From Mycobacterium sp. 4858 (GTDB taxonomy: Bacteria > Actinomycetota > Actinomycetes > Mycobacteriales > Mycobacteriaceae), in the NCBI RefSeq assembly GCF_900240975.1, contig NZ_LT968776.1, positions 3,691,216-3,755,215 on the forward strand: a DNA stretch of 64,000 nucleotides. Direction: 5' to 3'. The notes under the pieces were generated by a model. The model saw nothing but the letters and a program-made list of their open reading frames with translations. It had not been told where the DNA came from and ran no database searches. This document shows, in pieces, positions 41,989 through 50,048 of the stretch. Made by a program: the position numbers and the translations under genes. How positions within the stretch are numbered: position 1 is the stretch's first letter; every line of letters begins with the position of its first letter.

Positions 41989-44112
41989 TCAGGGCTTTTG
42001 GCCGCCGCATCGCCGCGCCTGCGCGGCGGCGTCGGCCGCCGCCGCGCGCATCCCCACGGCCGCTAGGCCGTCCGAGACCACCAGCAGCGCCGCGTCGTCG
42101 CCGGCCGCCAGCGCCTGCGCATGTGCGAGCGCGAGTTTACCTGCGGTGCAGTCGATTTCGTCGCAAAGGCGGGCCAGCGGATCGGCCGCGCGGGTGTCGC
42201 CGAGCCGCACCGCCTCGTGCCAGACCCGCACCGCCACGGCCCGCTGGCCGCCGCGTTCGGCCATCCGGGCGGCATCCCGAGCGGCGGTGACCGCACCGTG
42301 CGAGTCGCGCATCGAGGCCAGCCGCCACGCCCGGGCGACGCCGAGCTCCGGCGCGAACAGCGCCGACTTGGTCCCGTGCCGGGATTCGGCCCGGCCCAAT
42401 GTCTTTCCCGCGGCGGCGATGTCGCCCTGCTGCGCCAGCGCGGTGGCCAGCAGCGTCAACGACAGCGGGCCCCACGAATACCCGGTGCGTTCTAACGTGG
42501 CGGCGGCCGGGCCGAGTAGCGATGCGGCTCCGGCGAATTCGCCGTCGGCGAGCAGCACGTGCGCCAGCAGCACCTCGCCGATCGCACGGCCAGGCTGCTG
42601 CAGCTCGGCGAAATCGGTGAACTGCTGGGCGAGTTCGCGGGCTGCGTCGAGCCGGCCCGCCATCAACAGCGAAGTGGTCTGCCCCAACCCGATCGTGAAG
42701 CGCAGCAGCCCCGGGTGTTCGGCGGCCAGGGCGCGCTGGGCCAGCGGCTCGACGTCGCCGAAACGCCCCTGCCGGGCCGCGCACAGCGCCGCCGTGCTGG
42801 CCGCCCAGGCCACCGCCTGGTCGCCGGCGTGCGGGGCGGCCAGCACCGCGTCGGCGACCTTCACGGCGTGCCCGACGTTGCCGGCGTTCATCGCGAACGT
42901 GGCGCTCAGCGCGTCGAGGGTGGTGCGCGCGCCCGCATCCGAGACGTGACCGCGGATGGTGCGCAGGAACGCGGTGGCCCGCTCGGGTTCGCTGAGCATC
43001 CAGAATTGGTTGGCCGCGCGCAGCAGCGCCCAGTCCATCAGTGCGGTTTCGGTCAACGCGCTGGGGTCCAGGCCGGCCAGCACCGCGTCGGCCTCGCGGC
43101 CGCGGCCCTGCCATCCCAGGGCGTGCGCCAGCGCCAGCCGCGCCGCCAGCCCGCCGGACCGCTCCAGGGCCGAGGAGGCCAGCCGTTCGCCCAGGGCGAG
43201 ATCGCCCAATCTCAGCGCCTGCTGCGCGGCGGCGACCAGCTCGGCCACCGGCTGGGGGGCGTCGCTGTCGAGGGCCAGCGACGCCAGCCGCAGCCGGTCG
43301 CTGAGGTGTTCCGGCGGATGCTGCGACAGCTGCCGCACCACGTCGGTGCGGCGACGCCGCGCGCCGTCGCCGCCCAGCACTGCGCGCGCCCGCTCGGCGA
43401 ACAGCGGGTGGGCCGTGTACACCACCGGGTCGTCCGAGGCTTCGCCGCGCACCCGGGTCTCCACCGCCCCGCAATCGACCGCCTCGCCGACCGCCTCGGC
43501 GCCGGCGAGGACGGTCAGATCCGCCAGCGACAGCGGCTCCGCCACGGCCAGATAGTCCAGCACCGCCCGGGCCTCGGCGGGCATCTCGCCGAGAAACGCG
43601 TCGACCTCTGCCGGCGTGGTCGTCCCGCCGGGCGCTTCGATGTCGATTCGGGTGAGCAGGCCGTCGGTCCACAGCGCTGCGACGGCCTCCGGAGCCGAGT
43701 CGGCGCGGCCGGTGACGACCATCCTGGCCACGCCGGCCAGCGCCAACTGGTACACCAGCGTGGCGGACAGGATGTCCAGCTCGTGGGCGTCGTCGACCAC
43801 CAGCAGCAGGTCGTCACCGTCCAGCGACGCCCGGGCGGCGCGCAACAGCGCGGCCGGCTTGCCGATGTCGGCGATCTCGACCAGGTGGCTGAAGGCGCCG
43901 AACGAAACGGCGCGCTCGGTCGGGGTGCCGGTGACCCACCGCACGCGCGTGCCGGGGTGTCGGCGACCGAAGTCGTCGGCGGCCATCCGGGCCAACGTGG
44001 ACTTGCCGCAGCCGTCCGGTCCGAGCACGACGGCGCCTCTCCCGGTCGCCAGCGCCGCCTCCAGCCGCTCCAGCGCCGACGCGTGCCGGGGGACGTTCCA
44101 TCGAATCGGCAT
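41989..44112 (-). CDS. P-loop ATPase protein with helical repeats (Rv1204c type)
   Basis: This 707-aa cytosolic protein starts with an AAA/STAND-like ATPase: Walker A 'GPDGCGKST' near residue 33 and Walker B 'LLLVVDDAHELD' near 103, followed by 'VARMVVTGRADS'. From about residue 260 to the end it is alanine-rich helical repeats resembling TPRs. The layout is that of LuxR-type MalT regulators, but no C-terminal helix-turn-helix is visible, so direct DNA binding is doubtful. ATG 44112 lies 6 nt after TAAAAT (minus strand 44124-44119), a leaderless start. It is divergent from the LOG gene. The function is unknown. Confidence 0.8.
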   Translation of the reverse strand: MPIRWNVPRHASALERLEAALATGRGAVVLGPDGCGKSTLARMAADDFGRRHPGTRVRWVTGTPTERAVSFGAFSHLVEIADIGKPAALLRAARASLDGDDLLLVVDDAHELDILSATLVYQLALAGVARMVVTGRADSAPEAVAALWTDGLLTRIDIEAPGGTTTPAEVDAFLGEMPAEARAVLDYLAVAEPLSLADLTVLAGAEAVGEAVDCGAVETRVRGEASDDPVVYTAHPLFAERARAVLGGDGARRRRTDVVRQLSQHPPEHLSDRLRLASLALDSDAPQPVAELVAAAQQALRLGDLALGERLASSALERSGGLAARLALAHALGWQGRGREADAVLAGLDPSALTETALMDWALLRAANQFWMLSEPERATAFLRTIRGHVSDAGARTTLDALSATFAMNAGNVGHAVKVADAVLAAPHAGDQAVAWAASTAALCAARQGRFGDVEPLAQRALAAEHPGLLRFTIGLGQTTSLLMAGRLDAARELAQQFTDFAELQQPGRAIGEVLLAHVLLADGEFAGAASLLGPAAATLERTGYSWGPLSLTLLATALAQQGDIAAAGKTLGRAESRHGTKSALFAPELGVARAWRLASMRDSHGAVTAARDAARMAERGGQRAVAVRVWHEAVRLGDTRAADPLARLCDEIDCTAGKLALAHAQALAAGDDAALLVVSDGLAAVGMRAAAADAAAQARRCGGQKP

Positions 44113-44172
44113 CGCCGGATTTTATTGCGCGCGGTGTGCGGGCGTCAGCAAGCTTGGTCTACCTTTCGTTGT

Positions 44173-44752
44173 ATGCGCCCGGAATCCGAGCCAGCCGGCG
44201 ACTGGGCGGTGTGCGTGTACTGCGCGTCCGGCCCGCAACATCCCGAATTGCTTGCGGTCGCTGCCGAACTCGGCGAGGCGATCGCCGAGCGGGGCTGGAC
44301 TTTGGTGTGGGGTGGGGGCCGGGTGTCGGCGATGGGCGCGGTGGCGACCGCCGCGCGCGCCCACGGGGGCCGAACCGTCGGCGTGCCGAACCGTCGGCGT
44401 CATCCCCCAGGTCCTGATGCGCGTCGAGATCGCCGACGCCGACGCCGACGAGCTCATCGTCACCGAGACCATGCACGAGCGAAAGCACGTCATGGAGGAG
44501 CGCGCCGACGCGTTCATCGTGCTCCCCGGCGGCGTCGGCACCCTGGACGAGCTGCTGGACTCGTGGACCACCGGCTACCTCGGCCTGCACCGCAAGCCCA
44601 TCGTCATGCTGGATCCGCTGGGGCATTACGCAGGGCTGTGGGCCTGGCTGGGCGGGTTGCTGGACAGCGGGTACGTCTCGCAGCCGGCGATGGACCGGTT
44701 GGTGCTGGTCGACAAGGTGGGCGATGCCGTGGAGGCGTGTGCGCCCGAATGA
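44173..44752 (+). pseudogene. LOG-family cytokinin-type phosphoribohydrolase (Rv1205 type), frameshifted
   Basis: The frame from ATG 44173 encodes the N-terminal half ('DWAVCVYCASGP', 'GWTLVWGGGRVSAMGAVATA'), and the C-terminal half ('MHERKHVMEERADAF', 'LPGGVGTLDELLDSWTTGYL') continues in the +1 frame to TGA 44750-44752. The break coincides with an exact 16-bp tandem duplication (44369-44400); removing one copy gives a continuous 187-aa protein, the length of Rv1205. The LOG signature PGGxGTxxE and the catalytic ERK motif are intact downstream. The intact enzyme would release free cytokinin-type base and ribose 5-phosphate from nucleotide 5'-monophosphates. The leaderless signal TACCTT (44160-44165) is intact. 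Either a recent mutation or a sequencing error. Confidence 0.85.
44369..44400. repeat. 16-bp tandem duplication disrupting the LOG gene
   Basis: GCCGAACCGTCGGCGT occurs at 44369-44384 and again at 44385-44400. Sixteen is not a multiple of three, so the second copy shifts the reading frame. Each copy contains an inverted-repeat core (CCGAACCGTCGG). Confidence 0.97.
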
Positions 44753-44821
44753 GGGCGCCGGCAACCTCGTGATCCCTATTAGGCTGTCCGCCGAGTTGTT
44801 AACGCAGAATCGAGGGATGAC

Positions 44822-46606
44822 GTGGCCGATCACGACGGGGGAGCGCGGACCGCGGTCAAACTGACCGACATCGCATCGCGGGCGCCGGGTCTGCTGGCCG
44901 ATATGCCGGTGATCGTGCGGGGGGCGATGACCGGGCTGCTGGCCCAGCCGGGTTCGAAGAAGTCGATCGGCACGGTATTCCAGGAGCGGGCCGCCCGCTA
45001 CGGCGACCGGGTCTTCTTGCGGTTCGGCGACCAGCAACTGACCTACCGCGACGCCAACGCCGCCGCCAACAGGTACGCCGCGGTGCTGGCGGCCCACGGT
45101 GTCGGCCACGGTGACGTCGTCGCGATCATGCTGCGCAACTCGCCCAACGCGGTGCTGACCATGCTGGCGGCGGTCAAGTGCGGCGCCGTCGCCGGGATGC
45201 TGAACTACCACCAGCGCGGCGAGGTCCTCGCGCACAGCCTGGGCCTGCTGAAGGCCAAGGTCCTGATCGCGGAGACCGACCTGGTCAGCGCGGTCGCCGA
45301 GTGCGGCGGCTCGGGCGACACCGAGACGATGACCATCGAAGACCTGGAGCGATTCGCCGTCAGCGCACCGGCCACCAACCCGCCGTCGGTGTCGGCCGTG
45401 CAGGCCAGGGACACCGCGTTCTACATCTTCACCTCCGGCACGACGGGCTTCCCCAAGGCCAGCGTGATGACCCACCTGCGGTGGCTCAAGGCCCTCGCGG
45501 CGTTCGGCGGTATCGGGCTGCGGCTGAAGAGCTCCGACACGCTCTACAGTTGCCTGCCGCTGTATCACAACAACGCCCTGACCGTCGCGCTGTCGTCGGT
45601 GATCAACTCGGGCGCGACGCTGGCGCTGGGCAAGGCGTTCTCGGCGTCGAAGTTCTGGGACGAGGTGATCGACGCGGAGGCCACGGCGTTCATCTACATC
45701 GGCGAGATCTGCCGGTACCTGCTCAACCAGCCCCGCAAGGCCACCGACCGCGCGCACCAGGTGCGGGTGATCGCCGGCAACGGGCTGCGCCCGGAGATCT
45801 GGGACGAGTTCACCGATCGGTTCGACATCGACCGGGTCTGCGAGTTCTACGCCTCCAGCGAGGGCAACACCGCGTTCATCAACGTCTTCAACGTGCCCCG
45901 CACCACCGGTGTCTTCCCGATGCCGCTGGCCTACGTGGAGTACGACCCCGACACCGGGGCGCCGCTGCGCGACGACAACGGACGCGTGCGCCGGGTGCCG
46001 TCCGGGGAGCCCGGCCTGCTGCTCAGCCCGGTCAACCGCTTGCAGCCGTTCGACGGCTACACCGACAAGGAGTCGAGCGAAAAGAAGCTGGTGCGCAACG
46101 CCTTCCGCGAGGGCGACGTGTGGTTCAACTCCGGTGACGTGATGAGCCCGCAGGGCATGGGGCACGCCGCGTTCGTCGACCGGCTCGGCGACACCTTCCG
46201 GTGGAAGGGGGAGAACGTCGCCACCACGCAGGTGGAGGCGGCGTTGGCGTCCGACGCGTCCGTCGAGGAATGCACGGTCTTCGGTGTCGAGATTCCCCGC
46301 ACCGGCGGTCGCGCCGGGATGGCCGCGGTCAAGCTGCGCGACGGCGCGGAGTTCGACGGCAAGTCGCTGGCCCGCGCGGTGTACTCCCAGCTGCCGGCCT
46401 ACGCGTTGCCGCTGTTCGTGCGGGTGGTCGATTCGCTGGAGCACACCACGACGTTCAAGAGCCGCAAGGTGGAGCTGCGCGAGCAGGCCTACGGATCGGA
46501 CATCAAGGATCCGCTGTACGTGCTGGCCGGCCGAGACGAGGGCTACGTGCCGTACTACGACGAATACCCCGACGAGGTGGCCGACGGTAAGCGGCCGCGC
46601 GGCTGA
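44822..46606 (+). CDS. fadD6: Long-chain fatty acyl-CoA synthetase FadD6
   Basis: This 594-aa ligase is of the FATP/very-long-chain type. It shows 'FYIFTSGTTGFPKASVMTHL' (P-loop), 'EFYASSEGN', 'WFNSGDVM', 'DRLGDTFRWKGENVATTQVE' and a C-terminal 'TTTFKSRKVELREQ'. It activates fatty acids as CoA thioesters for beta-oxidation or lipid synthesis, and may aid uptake at the membrane. GTG 44822 follows GAGGG; length matches Rv1206. folP2 and gpgS follow closely. Confidence 0.93.
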   Translation: MADHDGGARTAVKLTDIASRAPGLLADMPVIVRGAMTGLLAQPGSKKSIGTVFQERAARYGDRVFLRFGDQQLTYRDANAAANRYAAVLAAHGVGHGDVVAIMLRNSPNAVLTMLAAVKCGAVAGMLNYHQRGEVLAHSLGLLKAKVLIAETDLVSAVAECGGSGDTETMTIEDLERFAVSAPATNPPSVSAVQARDTAFYIFTSGTTGFPKASVMTHLRWLKALAAFGGIGLRLKSSDTLYSCLPLYHNNALTVALSSVINSGATLALGKAFSASKFWDEVIDAEATAFIYIGEICRYLLNQPRKATDRAHQVRVIAGNGLRPEIWDEFTDRFDIDRVCEFYASSEGNTAFINVFNVPRTTGVFPMPLAYVEYDPDTGAPLRDDNGRVRRVPSGEPGLLLSPVNRLQPFDGYTDKESSEKKLVRNAFREGDVWFNSGDVMSPQGMGHAAFVDRLGDTFRWKGENVATTQVEAALASDASVEECTVFGVEIPRTGGRAGMAAVKLRDGAEFDGKSLARAVYSQLPAYALPLFVRVVDSLEHTTTFKSRKVELREQAYGSDIKDPLYVLAGRDEGYVPYYDEYPDEVADGKRPRG

Positions 46607-46674
46607 GTGTGCGCCCTGGCCGCACACCGGATCCCGGGACGGCGCGCGACCCGGTGACCGGGCACTATAGACGC

Positions 46675-47550
46675 GTGCAGTCCAGCTGGTGCGGCCGTCC
46701 GGTCGCCGGCGATCGCCCGCTGATCATGGCGATCGTCAACCGCACCCCCGACTCGTTCTACGACAAGGGTGCGACCTTCAGCGACGAGGCCGCCCGGGCC
46801 GCCGCGCACCGGGCCGTCGCCGAGGGCGCCGACGTCGTCGACGTCGGCGGCGTCAAGGCCGGACCGGGCCAGGAGGTCGACGCGCAGACCGAGATCGCCC
46901 GGTTGATCCCCTTCATCGAATGGCTGCGCGACACCTACCCGGACCAGTTGATCAGCGTCGACACCTGGCGCTCCGAGGTGGCCAGGGTGGCCTGCGCGGC
47001 CGGGGCGGACCTGATCAACGACACCTGGGGCGGCATCGACCCGGCCTTGGCCGGGGTCGCCGCCGAGTTCGGTGCGGGCCTGGTGTGCTCGCACACCGGC
47101 GGCGCGCTGCCCCGCACGCGTCCGTTTCGGGTGAGCTATGGAACCAGCACGCGCGGCGTGGTCGACGACGTCATCCGCCAGGTCACCGCCGCCGCCGAAC
47201 GCGCGGTCGCCCGCGGGGTGGCCCGCGACCGGGTGCTGATCGACCCGGCCCACGACTTCGGCAAGAACACCTTCCACGGGCTGCTGCTGTTGCGTCACGT
47301 GGGTGATCTTGTTAATACCGGGTGGCCGGTGCTCATGGCTTTGAGTAACAAGGACTTCGTCGGGGAGACTTTGGGTGTGGAATTGACCGAGCGGCTCGAG
47401 GGAACGCTGGCGGCCACCGCGCTGGCGGCGGCCGCCGGTGCCCGAATGTTTCGCGTGCACGAGGTCGCCGCGACCCGGCGCGTGCTGGAAATGGTGGCGT
47501 CGATCCAGGGGGTTCGCCCGCCGGCGCGCACGGTGAGGGGGCTGGCATGA
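46675..47550 (+). CDS. folP2: Dihydropteroate synthase paralogue FolP2
   Basis: This ~291-aa TIM barrel resembles dihydropteroate synthase: 'LIMAIVNRTPDSFYDKG' (N-terminal pterin loop), 'GADVVDVGGVKAGPG', 'LISVDTWRSEVA', 'LINDTWGG' and 'RMFRVHEVAATRRVLEM'. The mycobacterial FolP2 paralogue is not the main sulfonamide-target synthase, and its own reaction is uncertain. I prefer GTG 46675, which follows a TATAGA box and begins close to the conserved start; GTG 46609 would add 22 unconvincing residues. The stop overlaps the gpgS ATG (ATGA), so expression is coupled to glucosylglycerate synthesis. Confidence 0.85.
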   Translation: MQSSWCGRPVAGDRPLIMAIVNRTPDSFYDKGATFSDEAARAAAHRAVAEGADVVDVGGVKAGPGQEVDAQTEIARLIPFIEWLRDTYPDQLISVDTWRSEVARVACAAGADLINDTWGGIDPALAGVAAEFGAGLVCSHTGGALPRTRPFRVSYGTSTRGVVDDVIRQVTAAAERAVARGVARDRVLIDPAHDFGKNTFHGLLLLRHVGDLVNTGWPVLMALSNKDFVGETLGVELTERLEGTLAATALAAAAGARMFRVHEVAATRRVLEMVASIQGVRPPARTVRGLA

Positions 47551-48554
47551 CGGCATCCGACCTGGTCGCCGGGGACCTCGCCGCCGGCGCGGTGCTGTCC
47601 GCCCGGCCCGGTGCCACCTGGCTGGCCGACCGCAGCTGGAACCGTCCCACCTGGACCGTCGCCGAACTCGAGGCCGCGAAGGCGGGGCGCACCATCTCGG
47701 TGGTGCTGCCGGCGCTCAACGAGGAAGAAACCATCGCGTCGGTCGTCGACAGCATCTCCCCGCTGGTAGACGGGCTGGTCGACGAGTTGATCGTGCTTGA
47801 CTCCGGCTCGACCGACGACACCGAGATCCGCGCCGTCGCCGCCGGGGCCCGCGTCGTCAGCCGCGAGCAGGCCCTCCCCGAGGTGCCCATCCGGCCCGGC
47901 AAGGGCGAGGCGCTGTGGCGCTCGCTCGCGGCCACCAGCGGCGACATCGTCGTGTTCGTCGACTCCGACCTGATCAACCCGCACCCGATGTTCGTGCCCT
48001 GGCTGGTCGGCCCGCTGCTGACCGGCCCGCTCTCCCGGGGCATCCACCTGGTCAAGAGCTTCTACCGGCGGCCGCTGCAGGTCGGCGACGTGGGGGGCGC
48101 CGCGGGCGCCACCGGCGGCGGGCGGGTCACCGAGCTGGTGGCCCGGCCGCTGCTCGCGGCGCTGCGGCCGGAGCTGGGCGGCATCCTGCAGCCGCTCGGC
48201 GGCGAGTACGCGGCCACCCGTGAACTGCTGACGTCGGTGCCGTTCGCGCCGGGCTACGGGGTGGAGATAGGCCTGCTGCTGGACACCTTCGACCGGCTCG
48301 GCGCCGACGCGATCGCCCAGGTCAACCTGGGTGTGCGCGCACACCGCAACCGGCCGCTGGCCGAACTCGGCGCGATGAGCCGCCAGGTCATCGCGACCCT
48401 GCTCTCACGCTGCGGGGTTCCCGACTCCGGTGTCGGGCTGACACAGTTCTTCGCCGTCGGGCCGGACGGACCCGATGCTCACGGCTACACCCAGCACACT
48501 TCGCCGGTGTCGCTGGCGGACCGCCCGCCCATGGCGGTCCTGCGGCCGCGCTGA
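47547..48554 (+). CDS. gpgS: Glucosyl-3-phosphoglycerate synthase
   Basis: This 335-aa GT-A glycosyltransferase (family GT81) transfers glucose from UDP-glucose to 3-phosphoglycerate, the first step of methylglucose lipopolysaccharide synthesis. It shows 'ISVVLPALNEEETIASVV' (nucleotide-sugar fold), the metal-binding 'VFVDSDLINPH', 'GGRVTELVARPLL' and the retaining-enzyme loop 'LGGEYAATRELL'. It overlaps folP2 by four bases and is the Rv1208 orthologue, slightly longer at the N-terminus. It shares sugar-nucleotide metabolism with glgM and glgC a few kilobases downstream. Confidence 0.94.
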   Translation: MTASDLVAGDLAAGAVLSARPGATWLADRSWNRPTWTVAELEAAKAGRTISVVLPALNEEETIASVVDSISPLVDGLVDELIVLDSGSTDDTEIRAVAAGARVVSREQALPEVPIRPGKGEALWRSLAATSGDIVVFVDSDLINPHPMFVPWLVGPLLTGPLSRGIHLVKSFYRRPLQVGDVGGAAGATGGGRVTELVARPLLAALRPELGGILQPLGGEYAATRELLTSVPFAPGYGVEIGLLLDTFDRLGADAIAQVNLGVRAHRNRPLAELGAMSRQVIATLLSRCGVPDSGVGLTQFFAVGPDGPDAHGYTQHTSPVSLADRPPMAVLRPR

Positions 48555-48604
48555 GGCCCCGCTGCTTCGTCGCGGTGTCGGTCGCATAGTGCAGTATCGA
48601 CGGC

Positions 48605-48952
48605 GTGGCATTGGTGTTGCTCTACCTGGTGGTTCTGGTGCTGGTGGCGATCGTGCTGTTCGGCGCGGCGAGTCTGTTGTTCGGTCGGGGCGAGCAGCTG
48701 CCGCCCCTGCCGCGGGGGACCACCGCGACGGTGTTGCCCGCCTACGGCGTGACGGGCGCCGACGTCGACGCCGTCAAATTCACCCAGGTGCTGCGCGGAT
48801 ACAAGACCAGCGAGGTGGACTGGGTGCTGGACCGGCTGGCCCGCGAGCTCGAGGCGCTGCGCGGTGAGCTGGCCGCGGTGCACGCCCCGGCGTCACCCGA
48901 AGGCGAGCCCGAGGCCGTGGAACCCGGGGACCGCGAGGAACGTCTGGACTAG
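48605..48952 (+). CDS. Membrane-anchored DivIVA-domain protein (Rv1209 type)
   Basis: This 115-aa protein begins with one membrane helix (residues 3-25), followed by the short motif 'YGVTGADVDAVKFTQVLRGY' and 'EVDWVLDRLARELEALR', the pattern of DivI1A/DivIVA-like domains with a short coiled coil, and an acidic tail. It may attach to the membrane and to cell-wall growth machinery, but no function is established here. It starts at GTG 48605. It lies between gpgS and tagA, with only 2 bp before the latter, so is likely co-transcribed. Confidence 0.82.
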   Translation: MALVLLYLVVLVLVAIVLFGAASLLFGRGEQLPPLPRGTTATVLPAYGVTGADVDAVKFTQVLRGYKTSEVDWVLDRLARELEALRGELAAVHAPASPEGEPEAVEPGDREERLD

Positions 48953-48954
48953 AT

Positions 48955-49533
48955 GTGAGCGATGACGGGCTGGTTCGGTGTGGTTGGGCGGCCATTCGCC
49001 CCGGACCCGATTTCCAGATGTACCGCGACTACCACGACCAGGAGTGGGGTCGCCCGGTGCACGACGGGGTGGCGCTGTTCGAGCGGATGAGCCTGGAGGC
49101 CTTCCAGAGCGGGCTGTCGTGGCTGATCATCCTGCGCAAGCGGGAGAACTTCCGGCGGGCTTTCGCCGGGTTCGATTTCGAGCGGGTCGCCGGCTACACC
49201 GAAGACGACGTACAGCGGCTGATGGCGGATACCGGCATCGTGCGCAACCGGGCCAAGATCGACGCGACTATCGCCAACGCGCGCGCCGCGGCCGAGCTGG
49301 GAAGTGCGGCGGACCTGTCGAAGCTGCTGTGGTCCTTTGCGCCCGAATCGCGTCCCCGGCCCGCTGACGGCTCCGAGATTCCTTCGGCCAGCGAGGAATC
49401 GAAGGCGATGGCGCGTGAGCTCAAGCGGCGCGGATTCCGCTTCGTCGGGCCGACCACCGCCTATGCGCTGATGCAGGCGACCGGGATGGTCGATGACCAT
49501 GTCCGGGGCTGCTGGGTGCCTTCTGCCCGGTGA
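48955..49533 (+). CDS. tagA: DNA-3-methyladenine glycosylase I
   Basis: This 192-aa base-excision repair enzyme removes 3-methyladenine from alkylated DNA. It has the Tag N-terminal 'VRCGWA' cysteine, 'YHDQEWGRPVHDG', 'SLEAFQSGLSWLIILRKREN', and a C-terminal 'GMVDDHVRGCWV' with the zinc-binding His and Cys. It starts at GTG 48955, 2 bp after the DivIVA-like gene. Its final codons and TGA (49531-49533) lie inside the first copy of a 57-bp MIRU-like repeat, so the last few residues are repeat-encoded. Confidence 0.93.
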   Translation: MSDDGLVRCGWAAIRPGPDFQMYRDYHDQEWGRPVHDGVALFERMSLEAFQSGLSWLIILRKRENFRRAFAGFDFERVAGYTEDDVQRLMADTGIVRNRAKIDATIANARAAAELGSAADLSKLLWSFAPESRPRPADGSEIPSASEESKAMARELKRRGFRFVGPTTAYALMQATGMVDDHVRGCWVPSAR

Positions 49534-49656
49534 CGATGCGGGCCGCCTGCGGCCCGCTGAGGAGGCGGGCAATCAGGTTCTGCCCGGTGACGATGCGGGC
49601 CGCCTGCGGCCCGCTGAGGAGGCGGGCAATCAGGTTCTGCCCGGTGACGATGCGGG
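49521..49656. repeat. MIRU-type tandem repeat, 57-bp unit, about 2.4 copies
   Basis: Copies at 49521-49577 and 49578-49634 are identical, and a third runs from 49635 to about 49656 before diverging. Each unit holds a stem-loop (GCGGGCCGC / GCGGCCCGC) and the sequence GGTGACGATGC, familiar from mycobacterial MIRU units. The first copy supplies the tagA stop codon. The unit is a multiple of three and remains open in one frame. The following ~195 bp to the DUF3117 gene hold no other gene. Confidence 0.93.
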
Positions 49657-49851
49657 GCGGGCGGTCGGGTTCAGCCGCCCGCTAAGCCCGCAGAGCCGGG
49701 TCTTTGTACAACTCGTGACCTGGATAGGGAACAATGGGGGGGTGATTTGGCAGTTCGATGTCGGGTATGGCTGGAAAATCGCTGGCGGGGCATGCTCGGC
49801 GCCGACCAGGTCCGCAAAGGCGGGCCAGCTCGAACCTGGAGGGAGCACTCG

Positions 49852-50025
49852 ATGGCGGCGATGAAGCCCCGGACCGGCGACGGTCCTCTGGAAGCAACCA
49901 AGGAGGGGCGCGGCATCGTGATGCGGGTACCACTTGAGGGTGGCGGTCGACTGGTCGTCGAGCTGACGCCCGACGAAGCCGCAGCCCTCGGTGACGAACT
50001 CAAGGGTGTCACGAGCTCCAGCTGA
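49852..50025 (+). CDS. Small DUF3117 protein (Rv1211 type)
   Basis: This 57-aa acidic cytosolic protein begins 'MAAMKPRTGDGPLEATKEGR' and continues 'VMRVPLEGGGRLVVELT' and 'DEAAALGDELK'. It matches the DUF3117 family, highly conserved and almost universal in actinobacteria, with no known function. ATG 49852 has GGAGGGAG about 8 nt upstream, a strong ribosome-binding site. It is convergent with glgM, 23 bp apart. Confidence 0.92.
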   Translation: MAAMKPRTGDGPLEATKEGRGIVMRVPLEGGGRLVVELTPDEAAALGDELKGVTSSS

Positions 50026-50048
50026 GACGTGCCGGCGGACGGCCGCCG

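Noticed and set aside
46609..46674. Longer folP2 N-terminus from GTG 46609
   Set aside because: The added 22 residues are Arg/Pro-rich and unlike a DHPS start, and there is no ribosome-binding site; GTG 46675 is preferred, though not proven.
49493..49864. 123-codon frame reading through the 57-bp repeats with a repeated 19-residue unit
   Set aside because: The repetition follows from the DNA repeat being a multiple of three; the start lies inside tagA and the frame runs into unrelated sequence. It is unlikely to be a protein.
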